A model generated the notes under the pieces. That model was not told where the DNA came from. It made no database searches and was given only the letters and a program-made list of their open reading frames with translations. The translations under genes and the position numbers were made by a program. From Avoscillospira_A sp052117125 (GTDB lineage Bacteria; Bacillota; Clostridia; Oscillospirales; Oscillospiraceae): a stretch of 54,597 bases of DNA. The number at the start of each line of letters is the position of its first letter. The stretch's first letter is position 1. Below are positions 42,425 to 49,500 of this stretch, one piece after another. Location: NCBI RefSeq assembly GCF_052117125.1, contig NZ_JBQKJT010000016.1, positions 1 through 54,597 of the forward strand. Direction: 5' to 3'.

Positions 42425-43348
42425 TTAATGGCATTTAGAACAAGGTTCATAGCCTCTGCTTTTAGCTTCTGATATGGTGACCTGAGAAGGATTTTTCATA
42501 TTGCTGCAAGTGGATGTGCTGTGATATTTACTACCACTTTGCGGTATCCAGACCATTGTTTCGCTAGCTTCTGGTTCAGTAACTGTCTGGGTGGCTTGCT
42601 GGGGCTGCTCCGCCGGTTGTTCTGTGGGCAGGGCCTCCTGCGGCACGGCTTCCGTTGTGGGTTCTGTCACTTCTTGCTGGACAGGCTGCTCCACAAGGCC
42701 AAGGGTCTCCAGATGCTCCTGGATTTGCCGGAGATTCTCCTGTGTGGCGTCATCCTCCACGGTCTCGGCCCCACGGTACACATACTTGACCGCCTGTGAA
42801 ACATCCATCCCCAATTCCGCATAAGTCTGAGATGCTTCGTCATCCTGATAGGCATATTCCAGCCAGAAGCCATAGGCCATGGCCTGCTCCATAATGCTGT
42901 TATCCGTGTAATAGTCCGGGTAATGATCGACAAGGAACGTCACGGCCTCATCCCGCTGCCCATCCGTTACCCCTTCCGCAACGGCCGCCTTTGCTTCCAG
43001 GGCCAGGGCGTCCACCTTTTCACTGGTGTTTGGCTCCGGCTCGGCTGCGGGTTCGGGCTCAGTCTCCGGCTCCTCCGCAATCGGTTCGGCATCCTCGGTT
43101 GTCGGCTCGACCGTTTCCATGATGGCAATGGGTTCCTTGGCATCCGGTACAGGGGTTTCCTCTGTGTCACCGCCGCCTGCGATACCGCCGATAACAACAC
43201 AAGCGGCTATGGCCCAGACCCACCATTTTTTATAAAACGGTTTAGAGGTTTTGGGATTTTTCACGCCGCAAGATAAACAATACGGCGCATCTGCACGAAT
43301 TTCTGCATGACAGTTTGGGCATCTCACGGTCTTTTTTGTTTGTTTCAT
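42425..43348 (-). CDS. Membrane zinc-ribbon protein with Ada-like C-terminal metal motif
   Basis: This 307-residue protein has an N-terminal zinc ribbon (CPNCHAEIRADAPYCLSCG), one transmembrane helix (KKWWVWAIAACVVIGGIAGG), an acidic Glu/Pro-rich linker of about 50 residues, a helical domain (DEAVTFLVDHYPDYYTDNSI), a second Gln/Pro/Thr-rich linker, and a C-terminal motif WIPQSGSKYHSTSTCSNMKN with RGYEPCSKCH, a cysteine-based metal-binding module seen on many secreted or nuclease-related proteins. The helix is nearly identical to that of the Ltp-like protein encoded next, so the two share an anchor. The outward C-terminus suggests a cell-surface role, perhaps also phage exclusion. Function is not known. 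Confidence 0.65.
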   Translation of the reverse strand: MKQTKKTVRCPNCHAEIRADAPYCLSCGVKNPKTSKPFYKKWWVWAIAACVVIGGIAGGGDTEETPVPDAKEPIAIMETVEPTTEDAEPIAEEPETEPEPAAEPEPNTSEKVDALALEAKAAVAEGVTDGQRDEAVTFLVDHYPDYYTDNSIMEQAMAYGFWLEYAYQDDEASQTYAELGMDVSQAVKYVYRGAETVEDDATQENLRQIQEHLETLGLVEQPVQQEVTEPTTEAVPQEALPTEQPAEQPQQATQTVTEPEASETMVWIPQSGSKYHSTSTCSNMKNPSQVTISEAKSRGYEPCSKCH

Positions 43349-43373
43349 AGCTCTCTCTCTTTTCTTCTTTCTT

Positions 43374-43408
43374 CAATGCCCGGTGTCCAGATTGGACACC
43401 GGGCATTG
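43374..43408. promoter_or_regulatory. GTGTCCA palindrome 2
   Basis: The core is the same as palindrome 1, here with perfect 16-bp arms starting CAATGCCCGGTGTCCA and a GAT centre. It lies 26 bases upstream of the zinc-ribbon gene and directly after the Ltp-like gene, whose stop is one base away. Confidence 0.75.
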
Positions 43409-43409
43409 A

Positions 43410-44129
43410 TTAGTTCAGATTATCAATTGCGTACTGGGCTTCCTCAGCGGTAAATTTTTCGCCGTACTCAGAAACCAGCTGGTCATAGATTGCTGCGGGA
43501 GACATCGCCATAGTATCCTGATAGGTCTTGGCCTTGGCCAAGGCGTTGGCGTTCCAGTCAGCTTCCATGTTGTCGATAGCGTACTGTGCCTCCTCAGCGG
43601 TAAAGCGCTCACCCACATCGGACACCAGCTGATCGTAGATGCCAGCTTTGGACATGTACATGGTCTCACTGTAGGTCTCCGCTTTGGCCAGCGCATTGGC
43701 GTTCCAATCGGCCTTGACGTTCTCAATGGCATAGGTGGCGGCCTCCGCAGAGAACTGCTCGCCATACTCAGAGGTCAACTGGTCGTAGATGCCGGCCTTG
43801 GACATTGCCATCATATCGCTGTAACTCTGTGCCTTAATCAAAGCGGACTGATACTCAGCAGGAACATCGTCCTCCTTGGGCTCTTCCACTACGGGAGTAT
43901 CAGCAGTTTCGTCCGGTTGTTCCACGGATTCCTCGGGGGCGGTATCCTGGTCTGCCCCGGTATCCTCCGGCTCAGCCGAAGAGGAGAGCGCCGCATTGGT
44001 ATCCTGGTCAGATGTACCGTCCTTAGCGCCACCACCTGCAACACCCCCGATGACAATGCAAGCAACGATGACCCAGAACCACCATTTTTTGAAAATAGGC
44101 TTCTTTACTTTCTCTGCATTTTTCTCCAT
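43410..44129 (-). CDS. Ltp-like superinfection-exclusion membrane protein
   Basis: This 239-residue protein has one N-terminal transmembrane helix (KKWWFWVIVACIVIGGVAGG), an acidic linker to about residue 90, and three tandem 48-residue repeats (residues 93-239) of the pattern KAxxYxxxMxMSxAxIYDQL followed by AxYAIxNxxADWNxN. These are the Ltp domains (PF07553) known from phage TP-J34 lipoprotein Ltp, which blocks DNA injection by related phages. Here a membrane helix replaces the lipoprotein anchor. The gene follows the repressor in the lysogeny operon, where such genes usually lie, so it would be made in the lysogen. Confidence 0.85.
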   Translation of the reverse strand: MEKNAEKVKKPIFKKWWFWVIVACIVIGGVAGGGAKDGTSDQDTNAALSSSAEPEDTGADQDTAPEESVEQPDETADTPVVEEPKEDDVPAEYQSALIKAQSYSDMMAMSKAGIYDQLTSEYGEQFSAEAATYAIENVKADWNANALAKAETYSETMYMSKAGIYDQLVSDVGERFTAEEAQYAIDNMEADWNANALAKAKTYQDTMAMSPAAIYDQLVSEYGEKFTAEEAQYAIDNLN

Positions 44130-44150
44130 TTTCTCTTTTTCCTTTCAGTT

Positions 44151-44167
44151 GTGTCCAATTTGGACAC
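44151..44167. promoter_or_regulatory. GTGTCCA palindrome 3
   Basis: GTGTCCA-ATT-TGGACAC, 7-bp arms with a 3-base centre, 22 bases upstream of the Ltp-like start and directly after the repressor gene. It shares the core of palindromes 1 and 2. Confidence 0.7.
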
Positions 44168-44171
44168 CAGA

Positions 44172-44792
44172 TTACAATTTCCGTTTAACCTCAATTGCTA
44201 CGCCAAAAATTTGTGCATGACCGGTTTCAAAGTCCTTAGCCGGAACAATAATTGGCTCATAATTGGGATTCTCGGGCATGAGAAAGACGGTTTCTCCCTG
44301 CTGGCGAAAACGCTTGAGAGTGGCTTCGTCGCCGTTAACCTTACAGGCCACAATCTGGCCGCTGTCGGCGGTGGGCTGCTGGCGAATCAAAACAAGGTCG
44401 CCGCTCTGGATGCCTGCGCCAATCATGCTGTCACCCTCTACTCGAAGATAGTAGCAGTTTTCCGGGTCAGAGACTGTCACCGGCTCATAGCCCTCAACTT
44501 CTTCGATGGCTGAAATAGGGACACCCGCCGCGATGCGGCCCAGCACGGGGACGGTGCCGGTAGGGCAGTATGGAATAAAATTACTATCCTGTTGATCTTG
44601 GCGGTCATTACCGAGCAAATAGTCTGTTGAGACATTGTACATTTTGCTTAGTTTTAACAAAATATTTGGGTTCGGAGTAGTTACGCCACGTTCCCACTGG
44701 CTCACTGCTGTTTGATTGACGTAGAGTTTTTGGGCCAGTGCCGCTTGGGTTTCATACCCGTGCTCTATGCGTAGTTGTTTAAATCGATTCAC
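44172..44792 (-). CDS. Phage repressor, XRE HTH plus S24 autoprotease domain
   Basis: This protein of about 206 residues is a CI/LexA-type repressor. The N-terminal HTH is QAALAQKLYVNQTAVSQWER. The C-terminal S24 domain has a probable self-cleavage site in GRIAAGVPIS, the nucleophile serine in RVEGDSMIGAGIQSGD and the lysine in GDEATLKRFRQ. It would keep the element silent and be cleaved on DNA damage. GTG 44792 is preferred because AGGGGGGAAG lies just ahead; the frame continues to 44843. The divergent operators at 44859-44926 are its likely targets. Confidence 0.9.
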   Translation of the reverse strand: MNRFKQLRIEHGYETQAALAQKLYVNQTAVSQWERGVTTPNPNILLKLSKMYNVSTDYLLGNDRQDQQDSNFIPYCPTGTVPVLGRIAAGVPISAIEEVEGYEPVTVSDPENCYYLRVEGDSMIGAGIQSGDLVLIRQQPTADSGQIVACKVNGDEATLKRFRQQGETVFLMPENPNYEPIIVPAKDFETGHAQIFGVAIEVKRKL

Positions 44793-44858
44793 AAGCACTT
44801 CCCCCCTACGCCTTAGTTTAGTAGTTGCGCTAATATTTTTCAAGCCGGTTTGTAATAT

Positions 44859-44926
44859 TAGTAGATTTACTACTTGACAAACATTTCCCTCCCTCTTATA
44901 ATACTGTCATAGTAGTTAAACTACTA
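44859..44926 (+). promoter_or_regulatory. Lytic-side promoter with two repressor operators
   Basis: TTGACA (44874-44879) and TATAAT (44897-44902), 17 bases apart, form a perfect consensus promoter. TAGTAGATTTACTA (44859-44872) precedes the -35 and TAGTAGTTAAACTACTA (44910-44926, 8-bp arms) follows the -10. A further half-site (TTTAGTAG) lies near 44816. The layout is a typical repressor/Cro switch. Confidence 0.85.
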
Positions 44927-44946
44927 CAGCAAAAGGAGGTGACACA

Positions 44947-45144
44947 ATGCCTATTTTGCGTATCAGAAGCCGCAGACTAGAAATCGGTTTGTCGCAGGAA
45001 GAACTGGCAAAAAAGCTGGGCGTAAATCAAACAGCAATTAGTCAGTGGGAGCGAGGTGTTGCCCTTCCTAGCTGCGAGAAACTTCCGGAAATATCGAGAG
45101 CATTATGCTGTAAAATTGACGAGCTGTTTGTGGCGGGACAATGA
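44947..45144 (+). CDS. Cro-like XRE family regulator
   Basis: This 65-residue protein is almost entirely an XRE helix-turn-helix (LRIRSRRLEIGLSQEELAKK, LGVNQTAISQWERGVALPS). Its recognition helix VNQTAISQWERG is nearly the same as VNQTAVSQWERG of the divergent repressor, so both should bind the same TAGTAG operators. AAAGGAGGTGACACA precedes the ATG. It is the first gene of the early operon. Confidence 0.9.
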   Translation: MPILRIRSRRLEIGLSQEELAKKLGVNQTAISQWERGVALPSCEKLPEISRALCCKIDELFVAGQ

Positions 45145-45156
45145 GGAGGTGATCAC

Positions 45157-45384
45157 TTGAACAACGCTAAAATTGCCAGAAAAGCGGCTATCAGTATTGC
45201 AACTGTCATTGACACCTATGCTGAAACGCTTCAAACGCTGCTGCGTGAAGATGTTCCCGTTGAAGACGAAGCCCATTGGAATCATATCGCAGATGGACTA
45301 AGGGCCTTAAATCATGCGGCTGCTGCCATTGAACGGCTGTGCCGGATCATTGAGCAATCATCCGACACAGCGTTGGACTGCTAA
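45157..45384 (+). CDS. Small helical phage early protein
   Basis: This 75-residue protein (start TTG 45157, with AGGAGGTGATCAC upstream) is predicted helical: NNAKIARKAAISIATVIDTY and GLRALNHAAAAIERLCRIIE. I do not recognise a family. It starts 12 bases after the cro-like gene and is probably co-expressed. Confidence 0.6.
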   Translation: MNNAKIARKAAISIATVIDTYAETLQTLLREDVPVEDEAHWNHIADGLRALNHAAAAIERLCRIIEQSSDTALDC

Positions 45385-45602
45385 ATTCTCTCCCATTCAG
45401 AGATATCAGTCGGCACGTCATCTACCATACCGTCCAAAGCGTCCCATTCATCGCAGCCAGTAACGTGCAAATATACATTGTCCGCCTCTGCTGCGGGGGT
45501 ACTGCTGGATTCCCAAACTGTTCCGTTATAGATCAAACCATGCCGGCCGTTTGGTAGTTGCTTGATGTAAAGATCGCCAATTGGTGAGTGGTATACCCAC
45601 AC
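45381..45602 (-). CDS. Small hypothetical protein on the opposite strand
   Basis: A protein of about 73 residues (VYHSPIGDLYIKQLPNGRHG, later EWDALDGMVDDVPTDISEWE), acidic and probably beta-rich. GTG 45602 is chosen because TAAGGAGG lies seven bases before it; the frame also allows GTG 45611. It is convergent with the previous gene, overlapping by four bases. No family recognised. Confidence 0.45.
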   Translation of the reverse strand: MWVYHSPIGDLYIKQLPNGRHGLIYNGTVWESSSTPAAEADNVYLHVTGCDEWDALDGMVDDVPTDISEWERI

Positions 45603-45718
45603 ATAAGTCACCTCCTTATATCAGGTTGACAGTCCCCCAGACTGTTGAATCCAGTATACCAGAGCATGCAGTGAAAGGAAAGAAGTGGATTTTACGGGAG
45701 TGAGGAGGTGAGTATCAC

Positions 45719-45916
45719 GTGAGTTGGCAAGATGTTGTTTATGACAACAGGCTATCTATTACTGAAGCGCAGCGTATCGCACTAAAAAAACGGGAGATGG
45801 CTCAGAAAGTGGCCGCAATCCTTTCAGAAAATGAGGCCACCCTGGTGGACATTGACGATATTTTTGATGCAGCAAAGTTTTATTTGTCTGTCACGCTTCG
45901 TCAAACTGACCGCTAA
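45719..45916 (+). CDS. Small hypothetical phage protein
   Basis: A 65-residue helical protein (LSITEAQRIALKKREMAQKV, then DIDDIFDAAKFYLSVTLRQ), start GTG 45719 with GAGGAGGTGAG upstream. No family recognised; its position and length fit a phage early-region regulator or host-takeover protein. Confidence 0.6.
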   Translation: MSWQDVVYDNRLSITEAQRIALKKREMAQKVAAILSENEATLVDIDDIFDAAKFYLSVTLRQTDR

Positions 45917-45945
45917 ACCGTGCGTTTGAGGAGGTGATTGTCGAA

Positions 45946-46068
45946 ATGTCTGGTATCACGAGGGAGTTCTGGGAGACACTCCTCGAAGCATCCCCCAGTA
46001 AGTTTCCGATGACATTCATCGTTGCAGGACAAATCGATTTCCGTACCTGGCGGGAGACGGGCCTCTAG
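45946..46068 (+). CDS. 40-residue ORF at the prophage deletion joint
   Basis: The ORF encodes MSGITREFWETLLEASPSKF and 20 further residues ending WRETGL. TTGAGGAGGTGATTG gives it a strong ribosome binding site. It probably represents the beginning of an early gene cut off by the deletion that brought tail genes next to it. The following tail-fibre fragment is in another frame. Confidence 0.45.
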   Translation: MSGITREFWETLLEASPSKFPMTFIVAGQIDFRTWRETGL

Positions 46069-46495
46069 CATCACTGGCGGCATTGCGGGACTTGGATGTC
46101 GGGTCCCGTTGCGGATAACGGATCTATCTGTCAGCGGCAGTTTATCCGGAAACGTTGTAAGCGCCAGACAATGTACTTTTTTAAGTTGTGCAAGTTGTTC
46201 CATTGATGGAAGTGGTATCACCGTCGGCAGTTCGGCGGTTTACTTTGAAATGAGTAATGCTTCTATTTATTACACCACTATATCCAATACACAGGGCGCC
46301 GCTGTATTGGGGACAGCGGGCACACTCTATGTAAACGATCTGTCAGGAAATAGCAACAGTATTGGAATCCAGGCCGGTTCAGACGGTAATGCCTTGCCCG
46401 CATTGATTGTCGCAGGCACCGTCAATTTGACCGCTGAAACCAAATATAAGAAAGTGCGCGGTGGCGTGGTTCTGGAGAATGGAGTGTTGGTATGA
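46022..46495 (+). pseudogene. C-terminal end of a phage tail-fibre/beta-helix protein
   Basis: From about 46070 the frame encodes a Gly/Ser/Thr/Ala-rich repetitive chain (LSVSGSLSGNVVSARQCTFL, GSSAVYFEMSNASIYYTTIS) typical of right-handed beta-helix receptor-binding proteins, ending KKVRGGVVLENGVLV. There is no proper start or N-terminal domain: about 15 residues of the frame lie inside the preceding small ORF. It is the truncated end of a larger tail protein. The next gene overlaps its stop by four bases, as in an intact tail operon. Confidence 0.65.
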
Positions 46496-47034
46496 AAGTA
46501 ACATATACGAATCAGTCCTACGACTGCACCAAGGCAGTACGAGAGGGCGAAAAGGCCACGCTGTATTTGTCGGACGGCAGTGTGGTGGAGTTTGTGGGTG
46601 TGGCAGAGAGCGCCTGGGAGAAGTTCCAGTTTGAGGGTGGCGACTGGTACCAGCCGCCCCTGGAGGAGGTCAAGGCCCAGCGCATTGCACAGAGTAAGGC
46701 CGATCTGGCAGCGTATCTGGAGTCCCATCCCATCCAGTGGACCGACGGTGAGCGGTATTCCATTACCGCAGAGAAACAGCAGCAGCTCACCGGCAAAATC
46801 CTGTCGGCCACGCTGGCACAGCAGACCTCCACGCCGTACACGCTGACGTGGAACAGCACCGGCCAGGTGTGCAAGGAGTGGACGCTGGAGGAACTGGGCA
46901 AGCTGGCCTTTGCTATCGATGCCCGTGTCACGGCCCTGGTCACCTACCAGCAGACCCAGGAGGTGGCCATACGGGATGCCGAAAGTCTGGAAGCCCTGGC
47001 GGCCATCGAGGTGGACTATGACACGGTGGGGTAA
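46492..47034 (+). CDS. DUF4376 phage tail protein
   Basis: This 180-residue protein has a C-terminal DUF4376 domain: HPIQWTDGERYSITAEKQQQ, then TPYTLTWNSTGQVCKEWTLE and FAIDARVTALVTYQQTQEVA. Such proteins are encoded between tail fibre and lysis genes and probably act in fibre assembly. It overlaps the tail-fibre remnant by four bases (ATGA) and appears intact. Confidence 0.8.
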   Translation: MKVTYTNQSYDCTKAVREGEKATLYLSDGSVVEFVGVAESAWEKFQFEGGDWYQPPLEEVKAQRIAQSKADLAAYLESHPIQWTDGERYSITAEKQQQLTGKILSATLAQQTSTPYTLTWNSTGQVCKEWTLEELGKLAFAIDARVTALVTYQQTQEVAIRDAESLEALAAIEVDYDTVG

Positions 47035-47455
47035 TCGGGTCCTGTCCATGCTCCTCTGGAGCTGGGGCGGTACGGTGTACTTCCTTTTGGAAGTGGCATT
47101 CAAGACCGCCACCAGCCACCCGGAGCGGATCAGCTGGACCATGCTGGTGCTGGCCATCCTCCTGTCCATCCTCCTGGAGCGGTTTGGCGCGGAGCTGCCC
47201 TGGGAGATGCCCTTGATGCTCCAGGCCGCCATCTGCACTGTGGCCATTACCGCCACGGAGTTGGTGGCCGGGCTGATCCTCAATACCTGGCTGGGCCTGG
47301 GCGTCTGGGATTATTCCCATCTGCCCCTTAACCTATGGGGCCAAATCTGCGCACCGTACAGCCTGCTCTGGTACGGCCTGTGCCTGATTTTCATTCCTGT
47401 ATTCGACTGGCTGCGCTATGCAGTCGAAGGCGGCGATAAGCCGCACTATACATAA
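47018..47455 (+). CDS. Four-helix membrane protein, candidate holin
   Basis: This 145-residue protein has four hydrophobic segments (LLWSWGGTVYFLLEVAF, WTMLVLAILLSILLERF, LMLQAAICTVAITATELVAG and APYSLLWYGLCLIFIPVFDW). It matches the CmpB-type membrane family (PF06541) annotated as putative ABC transporter permease. Its position directly before an endolysin-like gene suggests use as a holin, an inference from context. The start at 47018 lies inside the end of the DUF4376 gene; 47048 is an alternative. Confidence 0.65.
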   Translation: MTRWGNRVLSMLLWSWGGTVYFLLEVAFKTATSHPERISWTMLVLAILLSILLERFGAELPWEMPLMLQAAICTVAITATELVAGLILNTWLGLGVWDYSHLPLNLWGQICAPYSLLWYGLCLIFIPVFDWLRYAVEGGDKPHYT

Positions 47456-47468
47456 GTGAGGCGATTGC

Positions 47469-48986
47469 ATGATTACTGTTATCCCCAAAGCATCTATCCG
47501 CAAAATTGGCTTGTATGTCAATGCAAGCCGCAAGACCATGACCGCGATCCAGCAGGAGACCGGCTGCACCTACATCCTCAACGGCGGTCTCTACGACATG
47601 GCGAAGTTCCAAGCCATCAACCACTTGACCGTGGACGGCAAGGTGCTGTCGGCCAACGGCAACCCCTACGGCTACGGCATCAAGGGGACTACGATGATTT
47701 TTAGTTACGGTAACAATGTCAAGGCCGATAACTTCCTGGGTGCGTATCCCGTCCTGGTGCGGGACGGCAAAGCCACCGGCGCGGCGGCTCCCGTGGGCCT
47801 GGAGGGGTACCGGCCCCGGTCAGCGGTTGGCGTAACAGCAGACGGTGACATTGTCCTGCTGTGCGAGCAGGCTAACCGCTCCCTGGATGGTATTGCCGAG
47901 GAACTGGTGGAGATGGGCTGCGATACGGCCATCAATCTGGATGGCGGCGGCTCGTCTCAGTGCATCTTTGACGGCGAGGCCCTCAAGGCGTCCCGCATTG
48001 TCCATAACTATCTGCTGATCTGGTGCAACGATGCACCGGACAAGCCCACCAATAATGAGGAAAAGGAGGAACGCGACATGTTGAAAGTGCTTTTGATTGC
48101 CGGTCATGGTGCCGGTGACTCTGGGGCTGTCTCCGGCTCCTGGAAAGAAGCCGACGAGACCCGGGCCGTGGTGTCCAATCTGGTCACGCAGCTGGAAGGC
48201 ATCTGCAAGGTGGACGTCTATCCCACCGAACGCAACGCCTATGCTGATCTCAAGGCCGGGAAGCTGGATGTCCAGTGGAGCAACTATAACTATGTGCTGG
48301 AGGTCCACTTCAACGCCTTTGACGGTGCTGCCAGCGATGGCAAGACCAAGGGTGTTGAGTGCTACGTCACCACGTCCGAGGGCGGTACCTCTGTCGAGGA
48401 AGCCATCTGCAAAAACATTGCATCTCTGGGCCTGACCAATCGCGGCGTCAAGCGCAAAAACTACGACGTCATCCAGGCCGCCCGGTCGGCGGGCGTCAGT
48501 TCTGCGTTGCTGGAGGTCTGTTTCCTGGACGATCCGGACGACATGGAGATTTACCAAAACAATAAGGCCGCCGTGGCCACGGCCATCGCCGCTGGTATCG
48601 TCTCCGGCTTCGGCATCCAGCCCCCCGCACCGGAGCCGACACAGCCCTGGTACCAGGAGGCAATGGATTGGGCTAATGTCCTACAACGATTTGAGCATGG
48701 ACTGGATGAAATCCTGACGCAGTCAGGAAACACTCTGTCCGGTGGCGAACGGCAACGAATCGCTTTAGCACGGATGGAATTGTTAAATACTCCTTTTATA
48801 ATTTTAGACGAGAGTTTTGCCAATCTGGATATTCAGTCAACTCAGCGTATTCTTTCAGATCTTACGAGAAAAAAAGAGAAGACTGTAATCTATATTGGGC
48901 ATCAATTGCCCGAAGAGATTACATCTCTATTTGATGAAATAGTTGAAATTAGAGATAAAAAGCTGGCCACAAAAGGGTGCCTGTGA
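47469..48986 (+). CDS. Chimeric lysis protein: phosphodiester glycosidase, amidase_3 and ABC ATPase fragment
   Basis: The 505-residue ORF has three parts. Residues 1-195 are a NAGPA-like phosphodiester glycosidase (NGGLYDMAKFQAINHLTVDG; catalytic-site block TAINLDGGGSSQCIFDG). Residues 204-390 are a zinc N-acetylmuramoyl-L-alanine amidase: LLIAGHGAGDSGAV, the metal Glu in DETRAV, His in VLEVHFNAFDG, and the catalytic Glu in SSALLEVCFLDDPDD. Residues from about 402 are the C-terminal part of an ABC exporter ATPase: NTLSGGERQRIALARMELLN, Walker B FIILDESFANLD and VIYIGHQLPEEI. The amidase also has its own start, ATG 48078, with AAAAGGAGGAACGCGAC ahead, in the same frame. The third part is an accidental fusion in more AT-rich sequence. 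Confidence 0.8.
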   Translation: MITVIPKASIRKIGLYVNASRKTMTAIQQETGCTYILNGGLYDMAKFQAINHLTVDGKVLSANGNPYGYGIKGTTMIFSYGNNVKADNFLGAYPVLVRDGKATGAAAPVGLEGYRPRSAVGVTADGDIVLLCEQANRSLDGIAEELVEMGCDTAINLDGGGSSQCIFDGEALKASRIVHNYLLIWCNDAPDKPTNNEEKEERDMLKVLLIAGHGAGDSGAVSGSWKEADETRAVVSNLVTQLEGICKVDVYPTERNAYADLKAGKLDVQWSNYNYVLEVHFNAFDGAASDGKTKGVECYVTTSEGGTSVEEAICKNIASLGLTNRGVKRKNYDVIQAARSAGVSSALLEVCFLDDPDDMEIYQNNKAAVATAIAAGIVSGFGIQPPAPEPTQPWYQEAMDWANVLQRFEHGLDEILTQSGNTLSGGERQRIALARMELLNTPFIILDESFANLDIQSTQRILSDLTRKKEKTVIYIGHQLPEEITSLFDEIVEIRDKKLATKGCL

Positions 48987-49273
48987 TGGATTCCTATCGG
49001 GTGAGGTGCTGATCATTTCCATAAGAAATAATGGAAAGGAAAAATCCTATGAATAAACCAGAAATGATGTAGTTCTGGGATGGGATTTTTTAAAGGTGAA
49101 TTCTGGCGGGACCCCTAAACCCAGGTCCACAGCTAATTTTCCCCCTTATTTTTCCCCTTACGCCGAGCGAGATGTAAAGCACGCTATTTCGTAAAATTCC
49201 CTTTTCTGTGTGAAAATCTGAACTATTTTCGTCAAAAATCGCTTATTTCTCCCTTATTTTATGTTTCCAAATA
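48987..49273. other. AT-rich non-coding right end of the element
   Basis: This stretch continues the AT-rich sequence of the ABC fragment. I see only a seven-codon ORF (MNKPEMM) behind GGAAAGG, several stop codons in all frames, and T-rich runs near 49140 and 49240. It may be the remnant of a second element that used the same att site. Confidence 0.5.
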
Positions 49274-49297
49274 GTTCAAATCCCTCCCACTCCGCCA
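49274..49297 (+). repeat. Attachment site, right copy (attR)
   Basis: An exact 24-bp copy of the tRNA-Ser(GCT) 3' end, including CCA. It is immediately followed by the terminator that originally served the tRNA. Confidence 0.9.
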
Positions 49298-49333
49298 AGA
49301 GCATCTGCGTTTTTCGCAGATGCTCTTCTTTTT
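49298..49333 (+). terminator. Original terminator of the tRNA-Ser operon
   Basis: AGAGCATCTGCG pairs with CGCAGATGCTCT around a T5 loop, followed by TCTTTTTG. It now lies 8.2 kb from its tRNA. Confidence 0.9.
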
Positions 49334-49500
49334 GTCTCCATCATGTGCCATAAAAGAACGGTTGCAGTTCCCTTTTCTTGCAGCTTTTTCAACGATGTTC
49401 CATTTTTTCCGTTGCCTTTTTAGGAAAAAAGCGCTATACTATTCGATGCTATCTACACTGTGACCCGCCATTGGCTGCGTCACGTCAGAAAGGACGTCTC

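Larger units (their letters stand above)
41099..49297. mobile_element. 8.2 kb integrated phage-derived element at tRNA-Ser
   Basis: The segment is bounded by exact 24-bp repeats of the tRNA 3' end. It contains a tyrosine integrase, a repressor/Cro switch, an Ltp-type superinfection-exclusion gene, small early genes, a truncated tail-fibre end, a DUF4376 tail gene, a holin-like gene and an endolysin-like gene. No terminase, portal, capsid, tape-measure or replication genes are present. It is best read as a prophage with a large internal deletion between about 45.9 and 46.1 kb; a satellite that needs a helper is less likely because a tail gene is truncated. Confidence 0.85.
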
